Of a stretch of 37,946 nucleotides of DNA, positions 14,958 to 23,796 are shown in pieces (within the stretch, counting starts at the first letter, position 1; every line of letters begins with the position of its first letter). The position numbers and the translations under genes were made by a program. Below the pieces are notes generated by a model. The model saw only the letters and a list, made by a program, of their open reading frames with translations, was not told the DNA's origin and did no database searches. The stretch comes from Prevotella sp. (lineage in GTDB: Bacteria > Bacteroidota > Bacteroidia > Bacteroidales > Bacteroidaceae), in the NCBI GenBank assembly GCA_017475005.1, contig JAFVGI010000061.1, positions 1-37,946 of the forward strand, in the 5' to 3' direction.

Positions 14958-16515
14958 ACTAAAAGAACTATACACACAATGGAAGGGTGTTGAACCTGCC
15001 CGAATGGAGAAACTACCAGGAGCTGGCAGCAATCGTGAGTATTACCGTATGGCTGACGAAAAGGGGCATACTGTGATAGGTTGCATAGGAACATCGTCAG
15101 AGGAAAATCATGCCTTTCTCGGCATAGCACGCCACTTCACAAAGCGAAAACTACCTGTACCGAAAGTGCTGGCACAGTCGGAGGATGAGATGTGCTACAT
15201 ACAGCAGGACCTGGGAGACCACACTCTCTTCGAGGCTATCAAGGGTGGCCGTGATGCTGGCGGACGATATACCCTGAAGGAGAAAGAACTGCTGAAAAAG
15301 ACCATCCGCGAATTACCAAACATACAAGTGCGTGGTGCTCGCGGCCTGGATTTCTCCATCTGTTATCCTCAGCCAGAATTTGATCAGGAGAACGTACTCT
15401 TCGACCTCAATTACTTCAAATACTGTTTCCTGAAAGCTACTGGTCTGGACTTCCACGAACTGAAGTTGGAAGCCAGTTTCAAACTCTTAGCTAAAGATTT
15501 AACGCAAGACTCTAATTCACTCACTACCAACTGCTTTTTGTATCGAGACTTCCAAGCCCGCAATGTAATGTTGGTAAAGAATGCAGCTGGCGAGGAAAAT
15601 CCATATTTCATTGATTTTCAGGGTGGCAGAAAGGGACCTTACTATTATGACGTGGCATCATTCCTTTGGCAGGCTTCGGCTCGCTATAGTCAGAGTCTGC
15701 GACAGGAACTGATAGAAGAATACTACAAGTCACTGAGTCTATATACAGAGGTTCCGCCATTTAAGCGTTTCTGCGACCGTCTGCAATACTTCGTGCTGTT
15801 CCGTACACTGCAAGTACTGGGAGCATACGGATTCAGGGGGTATTTTGAACGTAAGGCGCACTTCATACAGAGCATACCACCAGCAATAGAGAATCTGCGT
15901 CAACTTCTCAAAGACAATGACTTCCCCTACCCTTATCTGGTGGGAGTTCTGAAACGTCTGACGGAGCTACCACAGTTTGCCCCCAAACCCGTAGAACCTG
16001 CTCAGCGAAAGGATGGTTTCAAGACCACAGACATCAATCCATACGATGCCAACCCTTCCGATGGTAAAGCCACATTCTCTAAGTATGACGGCAAGGGACC
16101 ATTGGTGGTGAAGGTGTATAGTTTCTCTTTCCACAAGGGTATCCCTGCTGACGACTCAGGCAACGGTGGAGGTTACGTCTTCGATTGTCGAAGCACACAT
16201 AACCCCGGACGATATGAGCCATACAAACAACTCACCGGCCTCGACGAACCAGTCATTCGTTTCCTTGAAGACGATGGTGAGATACTCACATTCCTCGAGT
16301 CCGTCTATAAACTTGCTGATGCTCATGTGAGCAGATATATCCAGCGTGGCTTTACATCGCTGATGTTCTCCTTCGGTTGTACTGGCGGCCAGCATCGCTC
16401 TGTGTATTCTGCACAACATCTTGCAGAACATATTCACAAGAAGTTCGGAGTAGAGGTACGCCTGGAACATCGTGAACAGAATATCAAGCAACAGTTCAAT
16501 GCTGAAGTTCGTTAA
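14950..16515 (+). CDS. AmgK-like sugar kinase fused to a RapZ C-terminal domain
   Basis: A 521-aa two-domain protein. Residues about 1-340 are an aminoglycoside-phosphotransferase-like kinase: loop PGAGSNREYYRM, Brenner motif YRDFQARN (Asp200, Asn205) and metal site IDFQGGRKGPYYYDVAS (Asp222). The DFQ..GP..YD pattern is that of AmgK-type kinases, which phosphorylate MurNAc/GlcNAc at the anomeric position. Residues about 386-510 match the C-terminal domain of RapZ: FSFHKGIP, VFDCRSTHNPG, LTGLDEPV and the pocket FGCTGGQHRSVY. The RapZ P-loop NTPase half is absent. In E. coli this domain binds GlcN6P and controls glmS; here glmS lies about 1.8 kb downstream. An amino-sugar kinase regulated by, or sensing, GlcN6P is a reasonable inference. 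Confidence 0.9.
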   Translation: MLKLKELYTQWKGVEPARMEKLPGAGSNREYYRMADEKGHTVIGCIGTSSEENHAFLGIARHFTKRKLPVPKVLAQSEDEMCYIQQDLGDHTLFEAIKGGRDAGGRYTLKEKELLKKTIRELPNIQVRGARGLDFSICYPQPEFDQENVLFDLNYFKYCFLKATGLDFHELKLEASFKLLAKDLTQDSNSLTTNCFLYRDFQARNVMLVKNAAGEENPYFIDFQGGRKGPYYYDVASFLWQASARYSQSLRQELIEEYYKSLSLYTEVPPFKRFCDRLQYFVLFRTLQVLGAYGFRGYFERKAHFIQSIPPAIENLRQLLKDNDFPYPYLVGVLKRLTELPQFAPKPVEPAQRKDGFKTTDINPYDANPSDGKATFSKYDGKGPLVVKVYSFSFHKGIPADDSGNGGGYVFDCRSTHNPGRYEPYKQLTGLDEPVIRFLEDDGEILTFLESVYKLADAHVSRYIQRGFTSLMFSFGCTGGQHRSVYSAQHLAEHIHKKFGVEVRLEHREQNIKQQFNAEVR

Positions 16516-17389
16516 AAACTGGACACTCCCTATAAGCATGATTTGTGGCATCCTCGCCTATTTCCTGGGCAGGGAGGTTCCTTTGTCAGCAGAGACAAGG
16601 TTGGGCGTGCTCCACTTTGTCGAGGTACTGCAACCACTTCTGCTCTTCGTGATGCTCTTCATAGCATTCTGCAAGGTGAAACCCACTGACATGCGTCCCC
16701 ACCGCTGGCATCTTTGGCTTCTCTTGACACAGTGCGGACTGTTTGTTCTCTGTACGGTACTACCCTTTAACCATGCCACCGAAGCTTTTATGCTGGCTAT
16801 AATCTGTCCTACGGCTACAGCATGTGCCGTAGTGACTCAGAAACTCGGAGGTGACTCTGCTGCCACCACCACATACACCATACTTATCAGTCTGGCAGTA
16901 GCCATCATAGTACCTATTTTCCTCCCTGTACATTCCTTCCTCACCATCCTGCAGAAGGTATTTCCGCTTCTCATGTTCCCTTTGTTTCTGGCTTGGGGAG
17001 TAAGGTATTTCTTGCCAAAAGTGCACGCAAAGATACTATCCGTCAAGGATTTGGCATTCTACCTGTGGGCAGTAGCACTGGCTCTGGCAATAGCCATCAC
17101 GTGCAGAGCTCTCGTACACAGCCATGAGAGCATCACTATCATTCTCACTGTCGCCGTTGCCACACTCGCAGCCTGCATCTTTCAGTTCAGTTTCGGTTGG
17201 TGGGTTGGCAAGCACTATGGCATGCGTTTAGAAGCTGGTCAGGCTATGGGACAGAAAAACACCATTTTCATTATTTGGCTGGGTTACACATTCCTTAGTC
17301 CTGTCTCAGCCACAGCAGGTGGTTTCTACTCTATATGGCACAATGTAATAAACTCATGGCAACTGTATCAGAAACGTAAGAAGGGATAA
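16499..17389 (+). CDS. Multi-TM permease, BASS/AEC-like
   Basis: A 296-aa protein from the ATG at 16499, overlapping the preceding gene by 17 bp. About nine or ten hydrophobic helices cover the whole length. ICPTATACAVVTQKLGGD and the closing SATAGGFYSIWHNVINSW resemble the bile acid:sodium symporter/auxin-efflux superfamily. The substrate is unknown. The operon context (KDO and amino-sugar genes) suggests export or import of a small anion related to the envelope, but that is weak. Its stop precedes a promoter at 17413, so it probably closes the first operon. Confidence 0.75.
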   Translation: MLKFVKNWTLPISMICGILAYFLGREVPLSAETRLGVLHFVEVLQPLLLFVMLFIAFCKVKPTDMRPHRWHLWLLLTQCGLFVLCTVLPFNHATEAFMLAIICPTATACAVVTQKLGGDSAATTTYTILISLAVAIIVPIFLPVHSFLTILQKVFPLLMFPLFLAWGVRYFLPKVHAKILSVKDLAFYLWAVALALAIAITCRALVHSHESITIILTVAVATLAACIFQFSFGWWVGKHYGMRLEAGQAMGQKNTIFIIWLGYTFLSPVSATAGGFYSIWHNVINSWQLYQKRKKG

Positions 17390-17412
17390 TTCTTCGTTTT
17401 GCATAAAAATTG

Positions 17413-17444
17413 TTTGTGTAATAAAAAAAAATATAGTACCTTTG
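17413..17444 (+). promoter_or_regulatory. Promoter of the wza-like/glmS operon
   Basis: TTTG (17413-17416), 20-nt spacer, TACCTTTG (17437-17444), giving a leader of about 24 nt before the ATG at 17474. It is a near-perfect match to the Bacteroidetes consensus. Confidence 0.8.
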
Positions 17445-17473
17445 CATCGTAAAAAACAAACAGGATTGGAATT

Positions 17474-18262
17474 ATGAAAAAAATACTTCTCTTTTTCGGA
17501 GTTCTGGCATGTGCATTTATGTTTACTGGATGCACCTTGACGAAACACCTCGTATATTTCAAAAATATTGACACAGTAAATCTTGCAAAGGGTGAAATGA
17601 GACCCAAAATCAAGATTAAGCCCAATGACGAGTTGACTATCAATGTTACCTCCGTCACTCCAGAGGCTGCTGCACCTTTCAACTTCAATGCCACTTCTGT
17701 AAACGGCGGTTCGTACGCAGGTACAGCTGGTTCCATCTACACATATATCGTGGACAAAGATGGCATGATAAACTTCCCTGTACTGGGCAAGATAAAGGTG
17801 CAGGGTAAGACGCGTCCTGAACTGGAGGACTACCTGACAGAACAAATCCAGCCATACTTCACTGAGAACGAGAAACCTGTTGTCAAGGTGCGTATCTCCA
17901 ACTTCAAAGTGACGGTAATCGGTGCTATTGGAACAAACGTTATCACGGTAGATAATGAGCGCATGAGCATCATCGAGTGTATCGCTCGATGCGGCGACCT
18001 GAATATTTACGGCAAGCGCCCCAACATATTGCTGATTCGTGAGAACGAAAAGGGTGAGAAAATAACTGCGCGTTTCAATATCAATGACGCCAACATACTC
18101 AACTCACCGTACTACTTCCTTGAACAGAATGACATCATATACGTGGAGCCTCACAAGATTCAGGCCAGAAGTGCAGACTTGAATGCTAACCTGTTCTGGA
18201 CACAGATTGTGAGTGCTACGGTATCACTCGCCGCGATGGTGATAGCAATAACTAAATGGTAA
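17474..18262 (+). CDS. Wza-like polysaccharide export lipoprotein
   Basis: A 262-aa outer-membrane lipoprotein. The type II signal peptide has lipobox MFTGC (Cys20). The Poly_export domain includes KIKPNDELTINV, YIVDKDGMINFPVLGKIKV and RPELEDYLTEQIQPYF. An SLBB-like part follows with FKVTVIGAIGTNVITVDNERMS. The last 22 residues are a hydrophobic helix (TQIVSATVSLAAMVIAITKW) that can span the outer membrane, as in Wza. It should form the export pore and pair with the Wzc-like protein at 4381-6924. It lies 6 bp before glmS, so translocon and precursor supply are co-transcribed. Confidence 0.92.
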   Translation: MKKILLFFGVLACAFMFTGCTLTKHLVYFKNIDTVNLAKGEMRPKIKIKPNDELTINVTSVTPEAAAPFNFNATSVNGGSYAGTAGSIYTYIVDKDGMINFPVLGKIKVQGKTRPELEDYLTEQIQPYFTENEKPVVKVRISNFKVTVIGAIGTNVITVDNERMSIIECIARCGDLNIYGKRPNILLIRENEKGEKITARFNINDANILNSPYYFLEQNDIIYVEPHKIQARSADLNANLFWTQIVSATVSLAAMVIAITKW

Positions 18263-18268
18263 AAGATT

Positions 18269-20134
18269 ATGTGTGGAATTGTAGGATACATAGGCACTAA
18301 GCAGGCTTATCCCATACTGATAAAGGGACTGAAGCGTCTGGAGTATCGTGGATATGACTCTGCAGGTTGTGCTCTCATCTCAGAGACGGATGGTTCTCTG
18401 AATGTATATAAGGCAAAGGGTAAGGTCTCTGATTTGGAGAATGTCGCCCAAACCAAAGATATCACTGGCACTATCGGTATAGCACACACTCGATGGGCTA
18501 CGCACGGTGTACCAAGTGAGGTAAATGCTCATCCACATGTCAGCCAGTCAGGTAATCTTACACTGGTGCACAATGGTATAATAGAGAATTATGCCACACT
18601 GCGTGATCAGCTCAAGCAGCGCGGCTACGATTTCAAGAGTGAGACTGACACCGAGGTACTCGTACAACTCATAGAGTATGTTATGGTGACCAATGATGTT
18701 GATCTGCCAACAGCCGTTCGTGGTGCTCTCAATCAGGTGTTTGGCGCTTATGCCATTGCTGTGATAGACGCAAGAAACCCAAATGTACTAGTGGCAGCCC
18801 GCAAATCTTCTCCCCTTGCTGTCGGCGTAGTAAAGGATAATTCTGAATACTTCCTGGCTTCTGACGCAAGTCCTATAGCTGAATATACTAACCAAATCGT
18901 CTATCTCAACGATGAGGAAATGGTGGTGTTGGAGAAAGGCAAGGAACTGAAGGTCTATAAGTTGACCGGTGAAGAGACCAATGCCGAGATAAAAGAGGTA
19001 AACGTGGATCTCTCCATGCTCGACCACGATGGCTTCCCGCATTTCATGCTCAAAGAGATATTCGACCAACCCAACGTTCTGATGGACTGTATGCGCGGTC
19101 GTGTTGTGGAAGCCCCCTACTCTCACAACCCACAGGTAATTCTCTCAGCTGTCACCAATCACAGGCGCGAACTATTGCAGGCAAAACGCATTGTGATAGT
19201 ATCTTGTGGCACTTCATGGCATGCAGGACTGATAGGCAAACAGATGATAGAGCACTTCTGTCGCATCCCTGTAGAGGTAGCGTATGCTTCAGAGTTCCGC
19301 TATTCTGACCCTGTGATAGGCCATGACGACGTCGTGATGGCAATAAGTCAGTCTGGTGAGACAGCAGATACTCTGGCAGCCATACAATTAGCCAAAGAAC
19401 GCGGTGCTATGATATTCGGCATCGTGAATGGTGTAGGTTCAAGCATAGCTCGCGAATCAGACACTGGCACATATATCCATGTAGGTCCTGAGATTGGTGT
19501 TGCATCTACCAAAGCTTTCACTGGTCAGGTCACCGTATTGGTAATGCTCGCCCTCGCTCTTGGTATGGCAAAGGGTACTGTGGAACAGGATGAGTACGAA
19601 AATACCATCAAAGAACTTCTTGCCATACCTGATAAAATCAAGAAAGTCCTTGCACAGAACGACAAGATAAAACAGATGGCATCAAAGTTTACCTATGCCA
19701 AGAACTTCCTCTATCTGGGACGTGGATGGAACTATCCCGTAGCACTTGAAGGCGCCCTCAAACTCAAAGAAATCAGCTATATACACGCTGAGGGCTATCC
19801 TGCCGCAGAGATGAAACATGGTCCTATCGCACTCGTGGATGAGGAGATGCCTGTAGTCTTTATCGCTACGCACCACAAACTCTACCGCAAGATAATATCC
19901 AACATGCAGGAGGTCATCTCACGCCACGGCAGGATAATGGCTATTGTGACCGAGGGTGACGAGGACGTCAAGAATATGGTAGAAGAGACCATAGAGGTTC
20001 CTGAGACCATTGCTTGTCTTGCTCCACTGCTCAGCGTGATTCCTCTACAGTTGCTCTCCTATCATGTGGCTGTGGCAAAGGGACTTAACGTAGATCAGCC
20101 ACGCAATCTGGCAAAATCAGTAACAGTAGAATAA
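18269..20134 (+). CDS. glmS: Glutamine-fructose-6-phosphate aminotransferase
   Basis: A 621-aa cytosolic enzyme that makes glucosamine-6-phosphate from fructose-6-phosphate and glutamine, the entry step to UDP-GlcNAc. The N-terminal glutaminase has Cys2 (MCGIVGYIG), THTRWATHG and an HNG(I)IEN motif. Two SIS domains follow, with SCGTSWHAG, SQSGETADTLAA, GPEIGVASTKAFTGQV and HGPIALV. The terminus DQPRNLAKSVTVE is standard. The upstream gap is only 6 bp, so a glmS ribozyme is excluded. Control, if any, must come from the operon promoter or from protein sensing such as the RapZ-C fusion upstream. Confidence 0.96.
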   Translation: MCGIVGYIGTKQAYPILIKGLKRLEYRGYDSAGCALISETDGSLNVYKAKGKVSDLENVAQTKDITGTIGIAHTRWATHGVPSEVNAHPHVSQSGNLTLVHNGIIENYATLRDQLKQRGYDFKSETDTEVLVQLIEYVMVTNDVDLPTAVRGALNQVFGAYAIAVIDARNPNVLVAARKSSPLAVGVVKDNSEYFLASDASPIAEYTNQIVYLNDEEMVVLEKGKELKVYKLTGEETNAEIKEVNVDLSMLDHDGFPHFMLKEIFDQPNVLMDCMRGRVVEAPYSHNPQVILSAVTNHRRELLQAKRIVIVSCGTSWHAGLIGKQMIEHFCRIPVEVAYASEFRYSDPVIGHDDVVMAISQSGETADTLAAIQLAKERGAMIFGIVNGVGSSIARESDTGTYIHVGPEIGVASTKAFTGQVTVLVMLALALGMAKGTVEQDEYENTIKELLAIPDKIKKVLAQNDKIKQMASKFTYAKNFLYLGRGWNYPVALEGALKLKEISYIHAEGYPAAEMKHGPIALVDEEMPVVFIATHHKLYRKIISNMQEVISRHGRIMAIVTEGDEDVKNMVEETIEVPETIACLAPLLSVIPLQLLSYHVAVAKGLNVDQPRNLAKSVTVE

Positions 20135-20143
20135 CAGATAATT

Positions 20144-21028
20144 ATGCAGAATATATTTCGTGGTTTGGGCATAGCCCTCGTAACGCCCTTCAATGAGGAT
20201 GGAAGCATTGACTTCGACACCCTCGGTAATGTAATAGAATATCAATTATCCAATGATGCCGACTTTCTCTGCATCCTGGCTACTACAGGTGAGACACCTT
20301 GCCTGTCCAGTGAGGAGCACTATAAGGTAAAACAGTTTATCGTCAAGCAGGTCGCTGGTCGTGTACCTCTGCTCATGGGATGTGGCGGCAATAACACCGC
20401 TGCCGTAGTGGAGATGTGCAAGACCTATGACATGAGCGGTATTGACGGTTTGCTCTCCGTGTGTCCTTATTATAATAAGCCATCTCAGGAAGGCCTCTAT
20501 CAGCACTTCAAGGCTATCGCCAATGCCACGACGCTCCCTGTAGTACTGTATAATGTGCCTGGTCGCACGGGTATCAATCTCAAACCCGAAACCACATGCC
20601 GTCTGGCTAATGACTGCAAAAATATCGTAGCCATCAAGGAGGCTTCCGGCTCCATCGAACAGGTGGATGAGATTATCAAGAATAAACCAAAAGACTTTGA
20701 GGTTCTTTCTGGCGATGATGCCATCACGTTCCACATGATTGCCACTGGTGCTGTGGGAGTTATCTCTGTTATCGGCAATGCTCTGCCAAAGGAATTTTCT
20801 CGCATGATACGCCTGGAGTTCAGAGGCGAATATGCTGCTGCACAGAAGATTCACCACAAATTCACAGAACTATACAGCCTGCTCTTCGTTGATGGTAATC
20901 CCGCTGGTGTAAAGGCACTGATGAGCGAGATGGGACTTCTGAAGAATGTACTCCGTCTGCCACTTGTTCCTACCCGACTTACAACACTACAGAAAATATC
21001 AGCTGTCCTTAAAGAGTTAAAGCTCTAA
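20144..21028 (+). CDS. dapA: 4-hydroxy-tetrahydrodipicolinate synthase
   Basis: A 294-aa TIM-barrel lyase that condenses pyruvate with aspartate semialdehyde, the first committed step to diaminopimelate and lysine. The Thr pair is in ATTGETPCLS, the catalytic Tyr in LYNVPGRTGINL, and the Schiff-base Lys in VAIKEASGS. The length is normal. It starts 9 bp after glmS, and its TAA shares a base with the ATG of the next gene. Clustering with glmS links peptidoglycan peptide and sugar precursors. Confidence 0.95.
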   Translation: MQNIFRGLGIALVTPFNEDGSIDFDTLGNVIEYQLSNDADFLCILATTGETPCLSSEEHYKVKQFIVKQVAGRVPLLMGCGGNNTAAVVEMCKTYDMSGIDGLLSVCPYYNKPSQEGLYQHFKAIANATTLPVVLYNVPGRTGINLKPETTCRLANDCKNIVAIKEASGSIEQVDEIIKNKPKDFEVLSGDDAITFHMIATGAVGVISVIGNALPKEFSRMIRLEFRGEYAAAQKIHHKFTELYSLLFVDGNPAGVKALMSEMGLLKNVLRLPLVPTRLTTLQKISAVLKELKL

Positions 21029-21645
21029 TGGTCAACCTTGAGATAATGACGTTCATCGAGCGCAATGTATTACCCAGATACGCTGCGTTCGATGTTGCGC
21101 ATAATATGGAGCATGTCTCTCGCGTTATCAAGGCATCAATAAAACTTGCTGAGACACTGGGAGCCGACGTTGACATGTCCTATGTCATAGCTGCCTATCA
21201 TGACCTCGGACTCGAAGGACCGCGAGCCATACATCATATTACATCAGGCAAAATACTGAAGGCTGACAAGAGACTCGAGAAGTGGTTCTCACCACAACAG
21301 ATAGAAATCATGAAAGAGGCGGTGGAGGATCACAGAGCCAGTTCGTCACGTGCCCCTCGCAGCATCTACGGCAAGATTGTGGCTGAGGCCGACCGCGACC
21401 TAAATCCTGATACTGTCTTCCAGCGCACTGTGCAGTTTGGCAAGGAGCACTATCCCGATATGTCACACGAAGAACACTGGAAGCGCTTTGTGGAGCACAT
21501 GGAACAGAAGTACTCCGATGCAGGCTACATTAAACTATGGATTCATGGTTCGGAAAATGAGAAAAATCTAATCACCTTGCGCAATATCATAAAAGACAAA
21601 GAGAAATTAAGGGACGTTTTCGAAAAATTTTATGCAGATAATTGA
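21028..21645 (+). CDS. HD-domain phosphohydrolase
   Basis: A 205-aa HD protein. It has H25 and H29 in AHNMEHVSRVIK, the H58-D59 pair in AAYHDLGLEG, and later EDHRASSS and AEADRDLNPD. The pattern fits the YedJ/HDDC-like metal-dependent phosphohydrolases. The substrate is unknown. The start overlaps the dapA stop; MTFIE at codon 7 is an alternative start. It overlaps menA by 14 bp. Its position in a biosynthetic operon suggests a housekeeping nucleotide or sugar-phosphate hydrolase. Confidence 0.8.
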   Translation: MVNLEIMTFIERNVLPRYAAFDVAHNMEHVSRVIKASIKLAETLGADVDMSYVIAAYHDLGLEGPRAIHHITSGKILKADKRLEKWFSPQQIEIMKEAVEDHRASSSRAPRSIYGKIVAEADRDLNPDTVFQRTVQFGKEHYPDMSHEEHWKRFVEHMEQKYSDAGYIKLWIHGSENEKNLITLRNIIKDKEKLRDVFEKFYADN

Positions 21646-22549
21646 TATAAATGCAAATAAAAACAAGCCTAAGGCGTGGTTCCTGGCAGCTCGTCCGAAA
21701 ACACTCTCCGGAGCCGCTGTTCCCGTGATGATTGGTGGCTCATACGCCTGGCATTTAGTACAGGATGTTACAAAGATGGAATGGATAGCTCTCCTTTTGT
21801 GCTTTCTCTTCGCATTTATCATGCAGATAGATGCCAATTTCATCAATGACTACTACGACTGCGTGCGTGGCAGGGATAATCAGGAACGACTGGGTCCTGA
21901 GCGTGCTTGCCAACAGGGTTGGGTAACCCTTAGTGCTATGCGCAAAGCCATTGCCCTCACTACCATTCTGGCTTGTCTCGTAGGCTTGCCCTTAGTGCTA
22001 TACGGGGGATGGCAATTGGTGATAGTAGGTCTTGCCTGCGTCATCTTCTGTTTCCTATACACCGTCTGCCTGGCTCAGTTGGGCATGGGCGATGTCCTCG
22101 TTCTGCTGTTTTTCGGTATCATACCCACCGTCTGCACTACCTACGTCACAGTTCACAGTTCACAGTTCACAGTTCACAGTTTACCTTGGAGTCTTGGCAT
22201 AGCTACTGGCATGGTGATAGATTGCCTGCTTTTAGTAAACAACTATCGTGACATTGATAATGACAAGCACTCTGGCAAACGAACTTTGGTAGTTTTGATA
22301 GGAAAAAAATGGACGGAATATCTCTACATGATGCTCACTCCCGTGGCACTCGTTATTGTTTTGCTGGAGTTTGGCTTCTCCAACACGAATATTCTGCTCT
22401 GCTTCATTGTTTATTTTCTGCACATAAACACGTGGAACAAGATGAAACGTATAGAAAAAGGGCGTGAACTAAACAAAGTCCTGGGGCTTACGGCACGCAA
22501 TATTTTTATCTATGGCGTAGTAACTTCCATTATTATCCTCGGAATATAA
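21632..22549 (+). CDS. menA: 1,4-dihydroxy-2-naphthoate polyprenyltransferase
   Basis: A 305-aa UbiA-family membrane enzyme that attaches the polyprenyl chain to DHNA in menaquinone synthesis. The first Asp-rich motif is NFINDYYDCVRG and the second NNYRDIDNDKHSGKRTL. Seven or more hydrophobic helices are seen. In the loop before the second motif, five tandem CACAGTT heptamers (22147-22181) encode VTVHSSQFTVHS. This insert looks foreign to the family and is frame-sensitive. The present copy number keeps the frame open. The gene is the last of the operon. Confidence 0.9.
   Translation: MQIIDINANKNKPKAWFLAARPKTLSGAAVPVMIGGSYAWHLVQDVTKMEWIALLLCFLFAFIMQIDANFINDYYDCVRGRDNQERLGPERACQQGWVTLSAMRKAIALTTILACLVGLPLVLYGGWQLVIVGLACVIFCFLYTVCLAQLGMGDVLVLLFFGIIPTVCTTYVTVHSSQFTVHSLPWSLGIATGMVIDCLLLVNNYRDIDNDKHSGKRTLVVLIGKKWTEYLYMMLTPVALVIVLLEFGFSNTNILLCFIVYFLHINTWNKMKRIEKGRELNKVLGLTARNIFIYGVVTSIIILGI
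22147..22181 (+). repeat. Heptanucleotide tandem repeat inside menA
   Basis: Five perfect copies of CACAGTT. Because the unit is 7 bp, gain or loss of any number other than a multiple of three shifts the menA frame. This is the structure of a slippage-prone simple sequence repeat. Confidence 0.95.
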
Positions 22550-22576
22550 CACAAAGTAAAGAAAAGGCATGTTTTT

Positions 22577-22616
22577 ATGCACAAAATGTCAAAAATGCGC
22601 AGAAAGTTTTGTGCAT
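22577..22616 (+). promoter_or_regulatory. Inverted repeat over the serC -33 box, possible operator
   Basis: ATGCACAAAA (22577-22586) and TTTTGTGCAT (22607-22616) are perfect 10-bp inverted repeats with 20 nt between. The right arm contains the -33 TTTG of the serC promoter, so a bound dimeric factor would block or guide RNA polymerase. No T run follows, so it is not a terminator on the plus strand. Confidence 0.5.
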
Positions 22617-22639
22617 GTCGTAAAAATTTAGTAACTTTG
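22608..22639 (+). promoter_or_regulatory. Promoter of serC
   Basis: TTTG (22608-22611), 20-nt spacer, TAACTTTG (22632-22639). The expected leader to the ATG at 22693 is about 48 nt. Confidence 0.85.
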
Positions 22640-22692
22640 CAGATTATAAAAGAAAACATTAGAAACTTTCAAATTATAACAAAAACAGACTA

Positions 22693-23760
22693 ATGAAAAA
22701 GTACAATTTCAACGCAGGTCCATCAATCCTCCCACGCGAGGTAATTGAGCAGACAGCAGCAGCATGTCTCGATTTTGAGAATTCAGGACTTTCTCTTATG
22801 GAAATCAGTCACCGTGCAAAGAACTTCCAGCCCGTTGTTGACGAGGCAGAGGCTCTGATGAAGGAGCTCCTCGACATTCCAGAGGGCTACAAGACTATCT
22901 TCCTCGGTGGTGGTGCATCACTTGAGTTCTGCATGATTCCTTACAACTTCCTCGAGAAGAAGGCTGCATACCTCAATACTGGTGTTTGGGCTACAAAGGC
23001 TGAGAAGGAAGCTAAGCTCTTCGGTGAAGTAGTAGAAATCGCTTCATCAGCAGACAAGAACTTCACATACATCCCACAGGGCTACACTATCCCTACAGAT
23101 GCTGACTACCTGCACATCACTACCAACAACACTATCTATGGTACAGAGATGCGCTATGACATCGACTCTCCTATTCCACTGATTGCCGACATGTCTTCTG
23201 ACTTCCTCTCTCGTCCTATCGATGTTAGCAAGTACGCTCTCATCTATGGTGGTGCACAGAAGAACCTCGCTATGGCTGGTGTTACATTCGCCATCGTGAA
23301 GGAAGATGCTCTGGGCAAGGTATCACGTCAGATTCCTACCATGCTCGACTATCGCACTCACGTGAAGAAGGGTTCTATGTTCAACACTCCTCCAGTAGTG
23401 CCTATCTACTCAGCACTGATGAACCTCCGCTACATCAAGGCTCACGGTGGCGTAGAGGCTATGGACAAACTGGCTAAGCAGCGTGCAGAGATTGTTTACG
23501 GCGAGATAGACCGCAACAAGCTCTTCGTAGGAACTGCTGAGGAGGCAAGCCGCTCACTGATGAACCTCACCTTCGTACTCAAGCCAGAGTACCAGGATCT
23601 CCAGGATGAGTTCATGGCATTCGCTACTTCTAAGGGCATGGTAGGCGTTAAGGGTCACCGCGACGTTGGTGGTTTCCGCGCTTCTTGCTACAACGCAATG
23701 TCTATCGAAGGCTGTGAGGCTCTCGTAGCTTGTATGAAGGAATTTGAGGCAATGCACTAA
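22693..23760 (+). CDS. serC: Phosphoserine aminotransferase
   Basis: A 355-aa PLP enzyme that makes O-phosphoserine from 3-phosphohydroxypyruvate and glutamate. It opens [16 protein letters not shown]. Other family features are [24 protein letters not shown] and [14 protein letters not shown] with the PLP Lys, and RASCYNAMS near the C-terminus. The length is normal. Codon use is strongly biased (few rare codons), as expected for a well-expressed gene. It is followed by serA, the preceding step of the pathway, after 36 bp. Confidence 0.96.
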   Translation: MKKYNFNAGPSILPREVIEQTAAACLDFENSGLSLMEISHRAKNFQPVVDEAEALMKELLDIPEGYKTIFLGGGASLEFCMIPYNFLEKKAAYLNTGVWATKAEKEAKLFGEVVEIASSADKNFTYIPQGYTIPTDADYLHITTNNTIYGTEMRYDIDSPIPLIADMSSDFLSRPIDVSKYALIYGGAQKNLAMAGVTFAIVKEDALGKVSRQIPTMLDYRTHVKKGSMFNTPPVVPIYSALMNLRYIKAHGGVEAMDKLAKQRAEIVYGEIDRNKLFVGTAEEASRSLMNLTFVLKPEYQDLQDEFMAFATSKGMVGVKGHRDVGGFRASCYNAMSIEGCEALVACMKEFEAMH

Positions 23761-23763
23761 ACC

Positions 23764-23787
23764 TAGGAACTTAGAAACTTAGAAACT
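23764..23787. repeat. Period-8 repeat between serC and serA
   Basis: Three copies of T(A)GGAACT/TAGAAACT in the 36-bp gap. It has the same A/CTT-rich style as the heptamer arrays at 12621, 22147 and 30392. Confidence 0.75.
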
Positions 23788-23796
23788 TAAAAGAAT

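Noticed and set aside
18263-18268. glmS ribozyme upstream of glmS
   Set aside because: Only 6 bp separate the preceding gene from glmS, so there is no space.
22141-22185. The heptamer array as a CRISPR repeat
   Set aside because: The units are directly adjacent, without spacers, and lie inside menA.
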